Part shown: piece after piece, positions 26,683 to 39,279 of the stretch
Numbering within the stretch: position 1 is the first letter of the stretch
How the letters are laid out: each line of letters opens with the position of its first letter
DNA from: Paramecium sonneborni
Taxonomy: Eukaryota; Ciliophora; Oligohymenophorea; Peniculida; Parameciidae
Length of the DNA stretch: 64,000 bases
Assembly (NCBI GenBank): GCA_905182985.1
Contig: CAJJDN010000148.1
Span: 1-64,000, forward strand
Direction: 5' to 3'
Notes under the pieces: model-generated
Seen by the model: the letters and a program-made list of their open reading frames with translations, nothing else
The model's database searches: none
What the model was told of the DNA's origin: nothing
Program-made: the position numbers and the translations under genes

Positions 26683-27471
26683 TTTGTTATTTCATTTTTA
26701 TTTTATTCTAAATGATTAAAATATCTTGGTAAATAATTCATTGGTTCGGTTATTAAAAAACTAGTAATAGTCTACAAACATATTTTTCTTAAGAGAGTTT
26801 ATATATTTTCAAAAATTTTAATTTATTAAAAGGCTCTCTAATTATGTTAAAAATCTAAAATAGTTTTGAAAAGTATGATTTTTATAAGCTACACTATTTC
26901 TATTTCTAAGAGCAGATAAGGCCATATGAGACATATAATAGTATTAAATTAGGTATAATGTGGGTTGAAACTGATTCAATAAGGTGAAGTTGAAGAAAAT
27001 ACAATATTTCTCGTAAAATAGTTATTTCTATTAAAAATAACATTGTAATTAATAAATTAGATTCTATCACTTTCTTTGTAAATCTTTAAATTCATAATAA
27101 TTAAGCAAAATTCTGAGATATAAAGATCTTGTAACATGAATAAATGTTAGATAATAAGGAGATAAATCGTATTTTTTAATATTTTATTTAAAATCAAGTC
27201 TTCATTAACTTTAACATTTTAAAGCAATTAAGATATAAAGAGAAATGGTTAAGGAATAAGAATTATTTCTCTAAGCATAGAGATTATTACTTAAAAAAAA
27301 ATATTTTAAAATATTTGATTTTTCAAATTTGTTATAATCTTAATATATAGAAATGACCTAGTTATGAAATCTAAAAAGTTATTATCAATAATAATGTGGA
27401 ATCAATGATGAAGACAGGGATAAAAATAGTTTATTAGATGTGAATTTGAACAATCACTTTGAGTTTTAATA
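26683..27471. other. Divergent spacer between two small genes
   Basis: 789 bp separate the starts of the minus-strand 119-residue gene and the plus-strand 258-residue gene. No convincing coding frame is seen in it. It presumably contains both promoters and perhaps relic sequence, since it is long for this genome. Confidence 0.4.
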
Positions 27472-28248
27472 ATGATAAAATTAAAAATTTTTGAAGCTCA
27501 AAAAGCCAAGTCTATTTTAAAATTTTCTTAAGCTCATTCTGATTCAAATATACCATTTGATGAGATTTAAAATAATGGATAAAAAACACATTCTAACAAG
27601 GAAATAGATTTTGATATAGATTAATTGAGTTATTAGAAGTTGTTTTCTTCAAATGAAATAGATTAAGAATTTGATTTTTTAGATTAAAGAAAATCTAATT
27701 CTTAAATGGGAGTTAGTCCTGGATTATCTAATACTTTTTATGATTTAGAGTTAACTGATAAAGCTTTAGAAATTTAACCATATGGAAGTGTTTCTTATAA
27801 TTAAAGAGAGATACCAGAAATACTTTTAGCTTTTAGGAAGAGGAGAGTAGCTTAAATATAGGTTCCATATATATCATCTTAGTGTTAAGAATCTTGTAAG
27901 ACTTTATCTAATTTTTCATCTCCAGACTTATCTCCTATGCAAACAAAAAAATTATAAGTAAAATCTTTTATTGATCTATTACCATTTGAGAATGAGAATG
28001 AAGATGATGAACTTTATAGTGTTTTTGATGATGAAATAAACCATTATGGTCCCTTATAACAAACAAAAATAGATTTTTTGGATAATTTACATAAATTTTT
28101 AGTTTTATATAAGATGAGAGCAGGTACATTTCCAAGATAAAGAGAAAATTTAGAAAATGAAATAATAATATCAATTGCTATGAATTTAGCTAAGGTTGAT
28201 AAATAATTATATAAAATAATATTTTCCATCAAAAAAGGTATATTTTGA
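27472..28248 (+). CDS. Acidic/Ser-rich protein of unknown function
   Basis: 258 codons open from ATG to TGA 28246-28248. The N-terminal two-thirds is low-complexity, rich in Ser, Asp, Glu and Gln (KEIDFDIDQLSYQK, NFSSPDLSPMQTKK). The C-terminus is more structured (FLDNLHKFLVLYKMRAGTFP, NLAKVDKQLYKII). At the very end, a one-base change in the A6 run at 28231-28236 would extend the protein by about 35 residues (VYFDDENNYTRVKKVKRK...) to TGA 28352-28354. So the stop shown may reflect a homopolymer error. No known domain is recognised. It converges with the PHD gene. Confidence 0.6.
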
Positions 28249-28393
28249 TGATGAAAATAATTATACTAGAGTTAAAAAAGTTAAAAGAAAGTAAAATAGA
28301 TAACTTACTTAAATTGAAACTCCTGATTTTTAATATGTGAAGGATATAATTTGATAATGTGAATATTGATTTTGAATATATATATTAAATCTC

Positions 28394-29137
28394 TCATTTT
28401 TTTCTTTTACCATTATTTATACTGTAAGACCTAGCTTTGGTAGATTCTTAATCTTGAATTTAACTAAATTCATTATGTGATTTTTTTTTTTTATTTGCAT
28501 CGAGACATGGAAAGCATATAAACTTCAATTTTGATATATTTTTTAGTTCTTTATCACTTTTTCCACTACAAACATAATGAACCCATTCGTTACATTAATC
28601 ACATTGAATATATGGTTCAATTGGATCATATAATTTTGAACAAAAACAATATGTAGTCCATTAATTAATTGGAGGTTTAAATTATTATTTTAATGTGTTA
28701 TATTATGCTCTTGTATAATATTGATTATTTTTAAGTATCCTTGTATCATCACTATAAAATTCGATTGGATTGACTTGAATTTTTTATTAAAATGTAGTGC
28801 TTAGAAACCATTTCGTTTATTCAGTTAAAAATAGATCTTTGGATGTACATTCTTTAAGCTTAGGAAATTCATTTATACAATCTTCAAAATCTTTGATTCT
28901 GTAATAAATCTGACCTTTAATGAATCCCGCCTATTCAGTTAGTAAACTAATTTTTATTATCTAAGTAATTTTGGCATAGTAAAACTTCCTGTTAACTTAA
29001 AATTCAGCATTTTCAGATGGTGCTAATTTCTCTTTAAAGCGAAATGATATATAATCACATTCTTCTAAAATATCTGAATCTTGAAAGTAGGAGATAAAGG
29101 TCTCAAACTATATAATTTAATCATTTATTGATTACAT
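28394..29137 (-). CDS. BAH-like plus PHD-finger chromatin protein
   Basis: 247 residues, single exon. Residues about 20-150 (DYISFRFKEKLAPSENAEF, YYAKITQIIKI, YRIKDFE) have the strand pattern of a BAH domain, a protein-interaction fold in chromatin proteins. Residues about 165-215 are a PHD zinc finger: YCFCSKLYDP, YIQCDQCNEWVHYVCSG, FICFPC supply Cys4-His-Cys3 ligands with the expected WVH. BAH-PHD proteins read histone tails, often methyl-lysine. The tail after an in-frame A12 run (28481-28492, coding Lys) is short and basic (NNGKRKK), possibly a nuclear signal. The BAH call is weaker than the PHD call. It is a plausible nuclear regulator. Confidence 0.75.
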
Positions 29138-29332
29138 CTTATTTTTCAAGACTCTCTGTAATTGCTAATTTATCTTCTTTTGAAAGCTTAAGTTATTTCA
29201 TTTATGATTTTTCTTATACAAATAATTATTAAAATTGCAAAATATATGTATTAAATTATTTCATACTATTCTCAATTACTTCTAGTTGAAACAACACTTT
29301 TTTATTAGAGTTCTCTTCATTAAAATGAGAAT

Positions 29333-29567
29333 TCATTTATTTTATTATAATTGTTTTTTTATATTATCCTGATATTCTTGTTTCTTATTTATATTCAAGG
29401 ATAAGCTTTAATTTATTGATCTTTCAATTTAAAGCTCTATATTTGCCTATTATTTATTATTATATTACCTTTTATCTATTTCTAGATGTAATAAGTTTAG
29501 TTTTTTTAGGTAAACCTCTTTTAGATCTCCAAAACTTTTGTTGAATCTCATTATATTCTACTTCCAT
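29333..29567 (-). CDS. Possible small basic protein
   Basis: A 70-residue model with one 22-nt GTA...TAG intron closes in frame (213 coding bases). It starts MEVEYNEIQQKFW and has a strongly basic patch (RSKRGLPKKTKLITSRNRQK). The frame is open upstream as well, so the true start could be earlier, or this could be the last exons of a longer gene covering part of 29568-29850. Support is limited to composition and the clean intron. Confidence 0.35.
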
Positions 29568-30248
29568 TATTTTTGATTAAACTATCTCTGCCCTTTTAAT
29601 CCTAAATTATTTATTTTATATAAAAGCCTTTATCAACTTAAGGTTATTAATCATTCTTATCTTTTATTTCATATACTTAGTAAATGATCCCTTTTAATGT
29701 TTTCAATTTTCTAACATATGTAACTTATTTATCAAGGAATCAAATTATTCATTGTTTAATAATTGAAATTGTAAATCCCACAATTTTATAAGTATGAAAT
29801 TCATCACCCTTCATTTACTTATGTATTTGCTTTGATATTTGTTAAACTTTCATTCAAAATCTCACTTCACAAGTAGATTCAAGTATTTAAACTTTTTTAT
29901 TATTATTTTTTATTTTTATATCAAAATATCACTGCAAAGTAGCAAAATGATTTCATTCTGATAACTCATTTTAAAATAAAGTCCTAAATAAAATATTATC
30001 CAATAGAATATTATAGAATAGGGAAATCATTATTAAGAAAATCTTGGTTTATTGATTTTACAATAAACTATAATTTTTTAGCCTATTTTAACATAAAATA
30101 TATATAAAAGTGTGTAATAGACTCATTATCTAAAATTTAGATTATTATTTTATAAAACTCAGAAAAAGGCTCCAAAAAATAAAACAGTAGATATAAATTT
30201 AATTACATAAAAATAACTTTATAACATATTAATAAAAATTATTCAAAT
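29568..30248. other. Spacer or unresolved coding relic
   Basis: On the minus strand, frames such as VTYVRKLKTLKGIIYQVYE near 29700 look protein-like but are interrupted by TGA at short distance, and no start is evident. No gene is called. Confidence 0.35.
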
Positions 30249-33107
30249 TCAAAGTGATTCTTTAGCTTATAATTGGACTTTTTGTAATTTATAAACTTAT
30301 CTATTCAAAGCTGATTTTTGAATCAAGAAACCTAATTTAGCATAAAATCTTAATAAATGAGAGCATTATTCACCACATTATCTTTAATGATTTTATCTCA
30401 ATTTAGATAAGTATTCATTAAATTCTTCTTATTTTAATTCATCACTATCTGCTTTATTAAAGAATTTTTTGATTTGATTAACAGCTTCTTAAAATTATGG
30501 ATCATTTTTGGCTTTTCCTTATTAAAGTTTTTTAAATGCTTCTTTGTCTAATTCATTATAATCAGGTTTATCAATAATAATTTAAGTATTTTATTTTTTT
30601 TATTAGAATTATTCTTGTGTTTAAGTGAATAATGGTATTTAACCTTCCGTTTGAATACCAATATCAATAACAATTACAGATTATAGATCTGGTTTAGGTA
30701 ATCTTTTTTATGATTATCGAATTTATTTTAATTCAGGATTAAATCCATCATTTTCAATAACTTCAAATTCTTAAATAATTTCTTCTCCAAGTGCATTAAT
30801 TCTTTTTTTGATTAAAATTCTTTAACCAAATTCATCAACTCGATCTTCTTCTACAATTTTTTCATTATTATCATCAAAATAAGATCTCTAATGAATATGT
30901 CTTTTAGCTCCATTAGATAGATTAATTGTTTATTATTAATATTCAACAGAATTTTTAGTAAAATTAGTAGTTTAAATTTTCATATTATTTTCATGATCAA
31001 CCATATGAATAGATTCTTAACCATTTTCATCAATAATAACTTTTTATTCAGTAGTTTTACCATTTTTAGTAATTCTTTCAATTCTTTCATTAGGTCCTAA
31101 TTATATAATAATTTATTTTCCAATTTCTAATCCATCTTAGGTGATAGTAGTTTCAATAGTTTATTTTCCATCTTCATTTTTAAAAGTCTTTTACATTTAA
31201 ACTTCTTTAGTTCTCATATTCATTTTTCTTTAACATTCTACTTATAAACCTTTTTCATTAATATAAGTATATTTGGTAACTTATATTTCATCTCCAAATT
31301 CATCATTAAATACAGCTTCTGTTTTATCTTTATACTATTTCATAACAATACTAGATCTTCTTCCATTAGGATGGATAGTAATTTCATCAATTTTTTTAGT
31401 TTAATCATCTCCATTTATATATATTTTCCTCATAATTTTAAGTCCTCCTTATTTAACTTCTTCTTCATGTTAATACATATCTCCATTATCATCCTTTAAT
31501 ACTTATTTTGTAATAGATTCTACAATTTCATGTTAACTATTTCTTTTAATAATTTTTAATGTATCTTAACCATATTTTTATTTTTCTAATATTCTCATAA
31601 CACTTCCATTTTCATTAGTTCTTTCTTCTATAATTGATTCTTTATGATCTAATCTTTTAGCTGATAATCTGATTCCTCCCTTTTCTCCCTTATCTTCATA
31701 TAACAATTATCCATTCTATTAATAAACTTTATATTAATGTTTTCCATCTGCCTATTAAGCTATCCACTCTTCTTCTAATTATTTATTACCTTCAACAGAT
31801 TTTACTCTAACAATCTTTTTTACTTATGCAGTATTAACTTCATATTAAGTAACATCATCTGATTTTTAAACAATCTTTACTTTCTAATTTCCATACTTAG
31901 CTACAATCCATTCATTTTCATCTAATGTTTATTCTTTTGATTTTATTTATTTAATCAACTCTTCTTATTCTAACATTATTTCTTATTGAGGATCACTTTA
32001 TCTTGCTCTACTTTTCACTATCTCTCCACTTTCTACATCTACTACTACTTCTTCTATTACTTATTAACCATTAATCTCTTTTACTCTAAATTCTATTCTC
32101 TTATTTTATAATAATTCTGGATCAAATTCTGGATCATATTCTATAATTCCTGCTTCTATTGCTTTTCTCTTATGTTCCTATAATTCTACTTACTTTATTA
32201 TATCGCTTAAAGGAGGAAGATTCTCTTTTAAATCTTTTGATTTAAAATCTTTTGTTACTTCTATTTAAGTTATTTTCTATTCTAACACTTAGGTTACATA
32301 TTATAAAGATTGTTATGCAAAATATTTCACTTTTAATGCTGGCGTATCTTAATTAACATCCTAAAATATTTCAGATTATTTCTAACATGCCTTAATTCCC
32401 TCTTCAATTATTTACTTTACATTATCATATTGAGAATGTAAATAAAAATAATTTACAAAATGGTTTCTTAATTCAGAAATTGCTTAAAGTGACAATTTTT
32501 ATTATGCAGTTTCAGTTTGGATTTCTGCATCAAATTTTTCAATCTTATTTAATGATTAATTATCATTTCCATTCACATTTATATTATTTAATAATTCATC
32601 TAAATCAACTTAACTTGCTTTTGATGTTTTATATACAAATTATTCATTATCATCTGATAATTTTCTTATTTTTCTTTCTAATACTATATGTTCCATTTTC
32701 TAATTCAAATCATGTCCATCTCTCTTTAATTATTCTAAATATTTTTTATAGTATGCTTATTTAGTATCCTAAATTTATGGCAATTTACGATAATGATCAC
32801 ATAAAGAACAATTTATTAATCTTAATGATCTTCTTCTTTGAGCTCTTTATTAAAAGAGTTTTCTAGTTACTTCATCAAAATCATTGTCTTTTAAACATTT
32901 GATTAATTGAGTTATCAATTAAAAAACTTTTATTGTTTAACCTCTAAATTCTTCTCTGATGTAAGGTACAATAGATTAAATTACAATCCAAGATATTGTA
33001 TGCACTGAATGAAATACATGTTATAACTTGTCTTATTCTATCTTTAGAACATCATCACTTAATTTTTGAAGTATAACATCTAATTTATGAGCCAATTCTT
33101 TTTCCAT
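30249..33107 (-). CDS. 952-residue protein with Asn/Asp-Gly turn repeats
   Basis: A single intronless frame of 953 codons. Residues 1-300 are helical and Gln/Lys/Glu-rich, with one CSLCDHYRKLP segment. Residues about 330-800 show irregular repeats in which beta-like strands of alternating Lys/Ile/Val/Glu are separated by D/N-E-x-G turns: DENGQE, NENGSV, DDNGDM, NDEFGDE, NEKGLQ, NEDGKQ, DEFGQR, about every 15-25 residues. The C-terminus (LDKEAFKKLQQGKAKND, FNKADSDELKQEEFNEYL) is again helical. There is no signal peptide or membrane segment. I do not recognise the family. The repeats suggest an extended beta structural protein. It lies 30 bp downstream of the SHIPPO gene on the same strand, which hints at a shared ciliary or cytoskeletal context, but this is inference only. 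Confidence 0.8.
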
Positions 33108-33137
33108 TTTATAAATTTAATAATATATTTTATTGTA

Positions 33138-34508
33138 TCAAAATTGTTTAGGCAATAGATACTTTGGAACATCATTAAATTTTGGAGGAATATTATAAGC
33201 ACCTGGACCAGGAATGATGTCCTTTTTGATTAAGCCTTAACGAATGTCTTTTGAGAATCCCCATTAAGGACCTTCGAGAGATGATTTAATCGAATATTAT
33301 CCAGGTCCAGGAAAATATTGTGTTAACAATTATTTAGTTCTATGTTCTGGAACAATCTTCACTGAACCTTCTTTATGTTTAATCACTGAATCATCTGGGT
33401 TATACTATCCTGGTCCTGGTATGTAAGCTGAAGTATTTGGATTGTATTTTGATCCTTTAATTGAAACCATTTATGCATTCTAACCTTTTGGTAAAGAATA
33501 TTATCCAGGGCCAGGAGTAATTGTTATTGAATCATTCAGATCTTTCCTTAATGCTTAAGGCATCTTAAATGATGGAGCTGATTTTTATAATGAACTTAGA
33601 CTATCTTATCTTCTAATAATTATTTAATAAATAAAATTTACTCTCTATAATATTATCCAGGCCCAGGTAATAATTTACTCAATTAATTCTATGTATTTCT
33701 TAATTCTGAACCTATTTTATAAGATGGATAATTAGATTTAATTGATGAAACATCTTAATCATATGCTCCAGGACCAGGTTGATTAGAACTGTAATCTTTT
33801 GTAATAAATTTTTGTTTGATAGTAAAATTTTTGGATAGATTGAGAAGACTCTTTAAATGATATGCTCCAGGTCCTGGTTATGTTTCTTATTTTCTTAAAT
33901 CTGGAGATCTTTAAGATGTTCCTATAACCCATGAAGGTTAAGACTTTTCTAATAATAACTTTGCTGCCTTATCAATATTGTATTCTTTATAAGTTAATTA
34001 CATTTACATCCAGGTCCTGGTGTCATTCCACCTTCTAATGATGTTAATCTTGGTTATGTTGGAAATTTAATTGAATTGTTAGATATATAGGAACTGTTCA
34101 AATCATATTATCCAGGACCAGGTATAATATCCTTTTAAGATGTATGATGTTTTAAACCCAAAGTATACATAGGTTGTTTTTTATAAACAGAAGTGAAACT
34201 TTCATCATCATAATTTCCAGGACCTGGAGATAAGGATAGTTATTTCAAATCATGTTTTCCACTCATTGTATATTTAGGTCCTTCTATCATTTTAGATTAA
34301 TATCCATATTATCCTGGTCCTGGTCCTATTGATGTTGATCGACCTGCTCTTTAAGCTGCACCACCAATACTACTTTAATAAGTTTGACTTACGTCCACTA
34401 TGGAGCTTATTATTTTGAAACCAATTTTGGAAGATAAGCATTTGGAGCAGGTGCGAATGTATTTAATACAGGATCTGATCTTTTGGCTTAACCTATTGAA
34501 TAAACCAT
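33138..34508 (-). CDS. SHIPPO/STPGR (sperm-tail PG-rich repeat) protein
   Basis: 431 residues with three introns (34370-34392, 33985-34007, 33613-33641), in frame to TGA 33138. Eleven PGPG-(Q/A/N)-Y motifs are spaced along the protein (for example GPGPGQYGY, SPGPGNYDD, QPGPGAYHL, IPGPGAYNIPPKF), which is the defining STPGR/SHIPPO-1 signature. Proteins of this family are associated with axonemal and cortical microtubules, several as microtubule inner or associated proteins in cilia. A ciliary or basal-body location is therefore likely in a ciliate. The N-terminal 60 residues lack repeats. One intron ends AAG rather than TAG. The importin alpha stop lies only 23 bp upstream of this start. Confidence 0.9.
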
Positions 34509-34531
34509 TTCTAAAATTAATATCAATTATA

Positions 34532-37424
34532 TCAATAATTTTCAATCTCACTCTAGGTCTTCTCCAATATATTCACACATTCATCTATCCAATCTCTTAC
34601 CTCTTCATTATTTATATTTTAGTATAATGTTAATAATTTATCTTAAATGTTATGTGTGCTCAATTAATTCATCATGTAAACTTATGATTTTACTTTATCA
34701 TCTCCTGGAATAGATAGAGATACTTTATAATAATCTATTGATTGCAATAGAATCCATAAAGATTTCAAAGTTGCTATAAGGATTTCATTATTTAAGTATT
34801 CCAAAATACGTGATATTAAACTTAAAATCTTATGGTTCATAAATATTTGATTCATCTCAATCTTTTCATATTATAACATACTGTATATCAAGTTAACTCC
34901 ATTTAATATCTACTATTGCTCTGTCTAAATAGTTATTGAAATTATCTTTTCAATCACATAAGGAATATAAGATATTTGTATCGCAAAACTCTCATTCAAA
35001 TTACATAAATAAGTCAAAGACAACATTGATTTCAATCTATATTCCTTCTCATAAGAGGATAGGTATGTAACATAAATGTCTATTAAATTATATTTCTTAT
35101 CTAAAATCTTTATTAACTACTAATCATTCATTGTGCTCAATGCAAAAATAATTTCTAATGAAGTAGAATGTAGATGTATCAAATCTTATTTCTATTAGAC
35201 TATCTCAATAATTTTAGGAAAAGAAACCAAATTAATTATCAAAGGTATTGCATCTATTTAATATTAACTGATATTTCTCAATGCACTTAAACTATGAATG
35301 AAATTTTCAACATCTGTTGATTATAATTGTTTATCAAGAATCTATAAGGATAGTTCTAATTCTTCTTTGTTAAGAAATTCTCTGTTTCCTGTTAAAGTAT
35401 CTAACACCCATACTACTGTATTTAAATGTAAAGAAACTTATAATAAATGCTTCAAACCAAAATGCTATTTGAATTTTTGAACTAAAATTTATTAGTCATA
35501 GAATGCATTCCCTAAAGCATACAAACACTAAAATATAAATTCAAACATACTGAATCAACTAAAGAAGCATTCTTAGAAATTAGTAATCTCCCAAAATTCT
35601 TCGTTATTACATCACTTAAAACATTCAACATAGGTAAATATGAAGAAAAGTATAATCTTGAATTTTTATCCATTATACCAAAAAAATTAGCTAAAATTGT
35701 AGCTCCTTCCGCCTATAATTAAGATGCATGATCAAAATGCTCATTTAATAGAACAAGGATATATCTACTTTATATAATCTTATTACTCAATGAAATCATT
35801 CTTAAATAAACAAAGACTGAATGTTTCTCCTCTCTAATCCAAATGCTATAATTTTCTCAATTTCATTAAATTATTAAGCATCTTTTCAAAATCATCAGGC
35901 AATCTGTTTCTGTAGATATCAATACAATCCTTCATCAACTCTGTGATGTACTAATCTAATTACTTAATTCANTCATCTCCTGGAATAGATAGAGATACTT
36001 TATAATAATCTATTGATTGCAATAGAATCCATAAAGATTTCAAAGTTGCTATAAGGATTTCATTATTTAAGTATTCCAAAATACGTGATATTAAACTTAA
36101 AATCTTATGGTTCATAAATATTTGATTCATCTCAATCTTTTCATATTATAACATACTGTATATCAAGTTAACTCCATTTAATATCTACTATTGCTCTGTC
36201 TAAATAGTTATTGAAATTATCTTTTCAATCACATAAGGAATATAAGATATTTGTATCGCAAAACTCTCATTCAAATTACATAAATAAGTCAAAGACAACA
36301 TTGATTTCAATCTATATTCCTTCTCATAAGAGGATAGGTATGTAACATAAATGTCTATTAAATTATATTTCTTATCTAAAATCTTTATTAACTACTAATC
36401 ATTCATTGTGCTCAATGCAAAAATAATTTCTAATGAAGTAGAATGTAGATGTATCAAATCTTATTTCTATTAGACTATCTCAATAATTTTAGGAAAAGAA
36501 ACCAAATTAATTATCAAAGGTATTGCATCTATTTAATATTAACTGATATTTCTCAATGCACTTAAACTATGAATGAAATTTTCAACATCTGTTGATTATA
36601 ATTGTTTATCAAGAATCTATAAGGATAGTTCTAATTCTTCTTTGTTAAGAAATTCTCTGTTTCCTGTTAAAGTATCTAACACCCATACTACTGTATTTAA
36701 ATGTAAAGAAACTTATAATAAATGCTTCAAACCAAAATGCTATTTGAATTTTTGAACTAAAATTTATTAGTCATAGAATGCATTCCCTAAAGCATACAAA
36801 CACTAAAATATAAATTCAAACATACTGAATCAACTAAAGAAGCATTCTTAGAAATTAGTAATCTCCCAAAATTCTTCGTTATTACATCACTTAAAACATT
36901 CAACATAGGTAAATATGAAGAAAAGTATAATCTTGAATTTTTATCCATTATACCAAAAAAATTAGCTAAAATTGTAGCTCCTTCCGCCTATAATTAAGAT
37001 GCATGATCAAAATGCTCATTTAATAGAACAAGGATATATCTACTTTATATAATCTTATTACTCAATGAAATCATTCTTAAATAAACAAAGACTGAATGTT
37101 TCTCCTCTCTAATCCAAATGCTATAATTTTCTCAATTTCATTAAATTATTAAGCATCTTTTCAAAATCATCAGGCAATCTGTTTCTGTAGATATCAATAC
37201 AATCCTTCATCAACTCTGTGATGTACTAATCTAATTACTTAATTCAATTAGTATTTTCTTACCTCAGGATTTAATTAGATTTGTTCAGGTGTTTCATTTT
37301 ATTTTTAAATGATTCTTTTTGATTTGAATATTTCTTCTCTCTTCTCCTTTCTTAGTTGAATGTGAAACAATTCTTTTTTATTTTAAAGCAATTAATTAGT
37401 TGCGGTATTTTAATTTGTTTACAT
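34532..37424 (-). CDS. Importin subunit alpha (karyopherin alpha), split by assembly duplication
   Basis: Residues about 20-54 form an IBB-type importin-beta-binding segment (LRKEKREEIFKSKR). ARM-type helices follow (ILVLLNEHFDHASQLQAEGA, CLYALGNAFYD, VVWVLDTLTG, LISRILEYLNNEI), and it ends near TQSEIENY. Importin alpha carries classical-NLS cargo into the nucleus with importin beta. Introns: 37040-37061, 36803-36825, and a first intron starting at 37262 of 25 or 37 nt (acceptor ambiguous). The coordinates span duplication 3. After collapsing it (joining 35973 to 34697) the gene is in frame, at about 511-515 residues, normal for the family. As assembled, the body appears twice and the frame is interrupted by an N. 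The overall ARM match is divergent, so a specialised paralogue is possible. Confidence 0.8.
34698..37246. repeat. Tandem duplication 3 around a single N (probable assembly artefact)
   Basis: 34698-35971 recurs as 35973-37246 (offset 1275) with one N at 35972. Both copies contain the same internal importin alpha exons, introns and even the same spurious short plus-strand frame. Both ends fall inside the gene. The gene is complete only if one copy is removed. Confidence 0.9.
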
Positions 37425-37568
37425 TAAATTATTATTAAATTCTCGTCAACCATTGAATGGATACTTTCTAATTAAGTTTGCATCTTCAATTTTTTGAATA
37501 ATTCTAAATAATGATTATGGAGTATAATTTACATATGTGAAATAAATTTTACATTTTTTTAATTTTAA
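37425..37568. promoter_or_regulatory. Divergent promoter region, importin alpha / CDPK
   Basis: 144 bp separate two start codons pointing away from each other. Both promoters must lie here or inside the genes. The DNA is AT-rich; no specific factor site is recognised. Confidence 0.5.
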
Positions 37569-39171
<1,603 letters not shown>

Positions 39172-39279
39172 TACTTATATATAATAATATAAATATGGTC
39201 ATTTGTCTCATTTTGAATAAAATAATTAACTTTTCTGTGATGTTTTGTTTTCAGATTTACTGACTATTATTAATAAATT
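39172..39279. other. Short same-strand spacer
   Basis: 108 bp between the kinase stop and the next start. It presumably contains the terminator of one gene and the promoter of the next; no motif can be assigned. Confidence 0.4.

Noticed and set aside
34508..34700. A plus-strand protein from 34400 to 34627
   Set aside because: It overlaps the 5' end of the SHIPPO gene and the 3' end of importin alpha on the opposite strand; a hydrophobic shadow frame.
35298..35480. A 60-codon plus-strand frame repeated at 36573-36755
   Set aside because: Antisense to importin alpha exons; appears twice only because of duplication 3.
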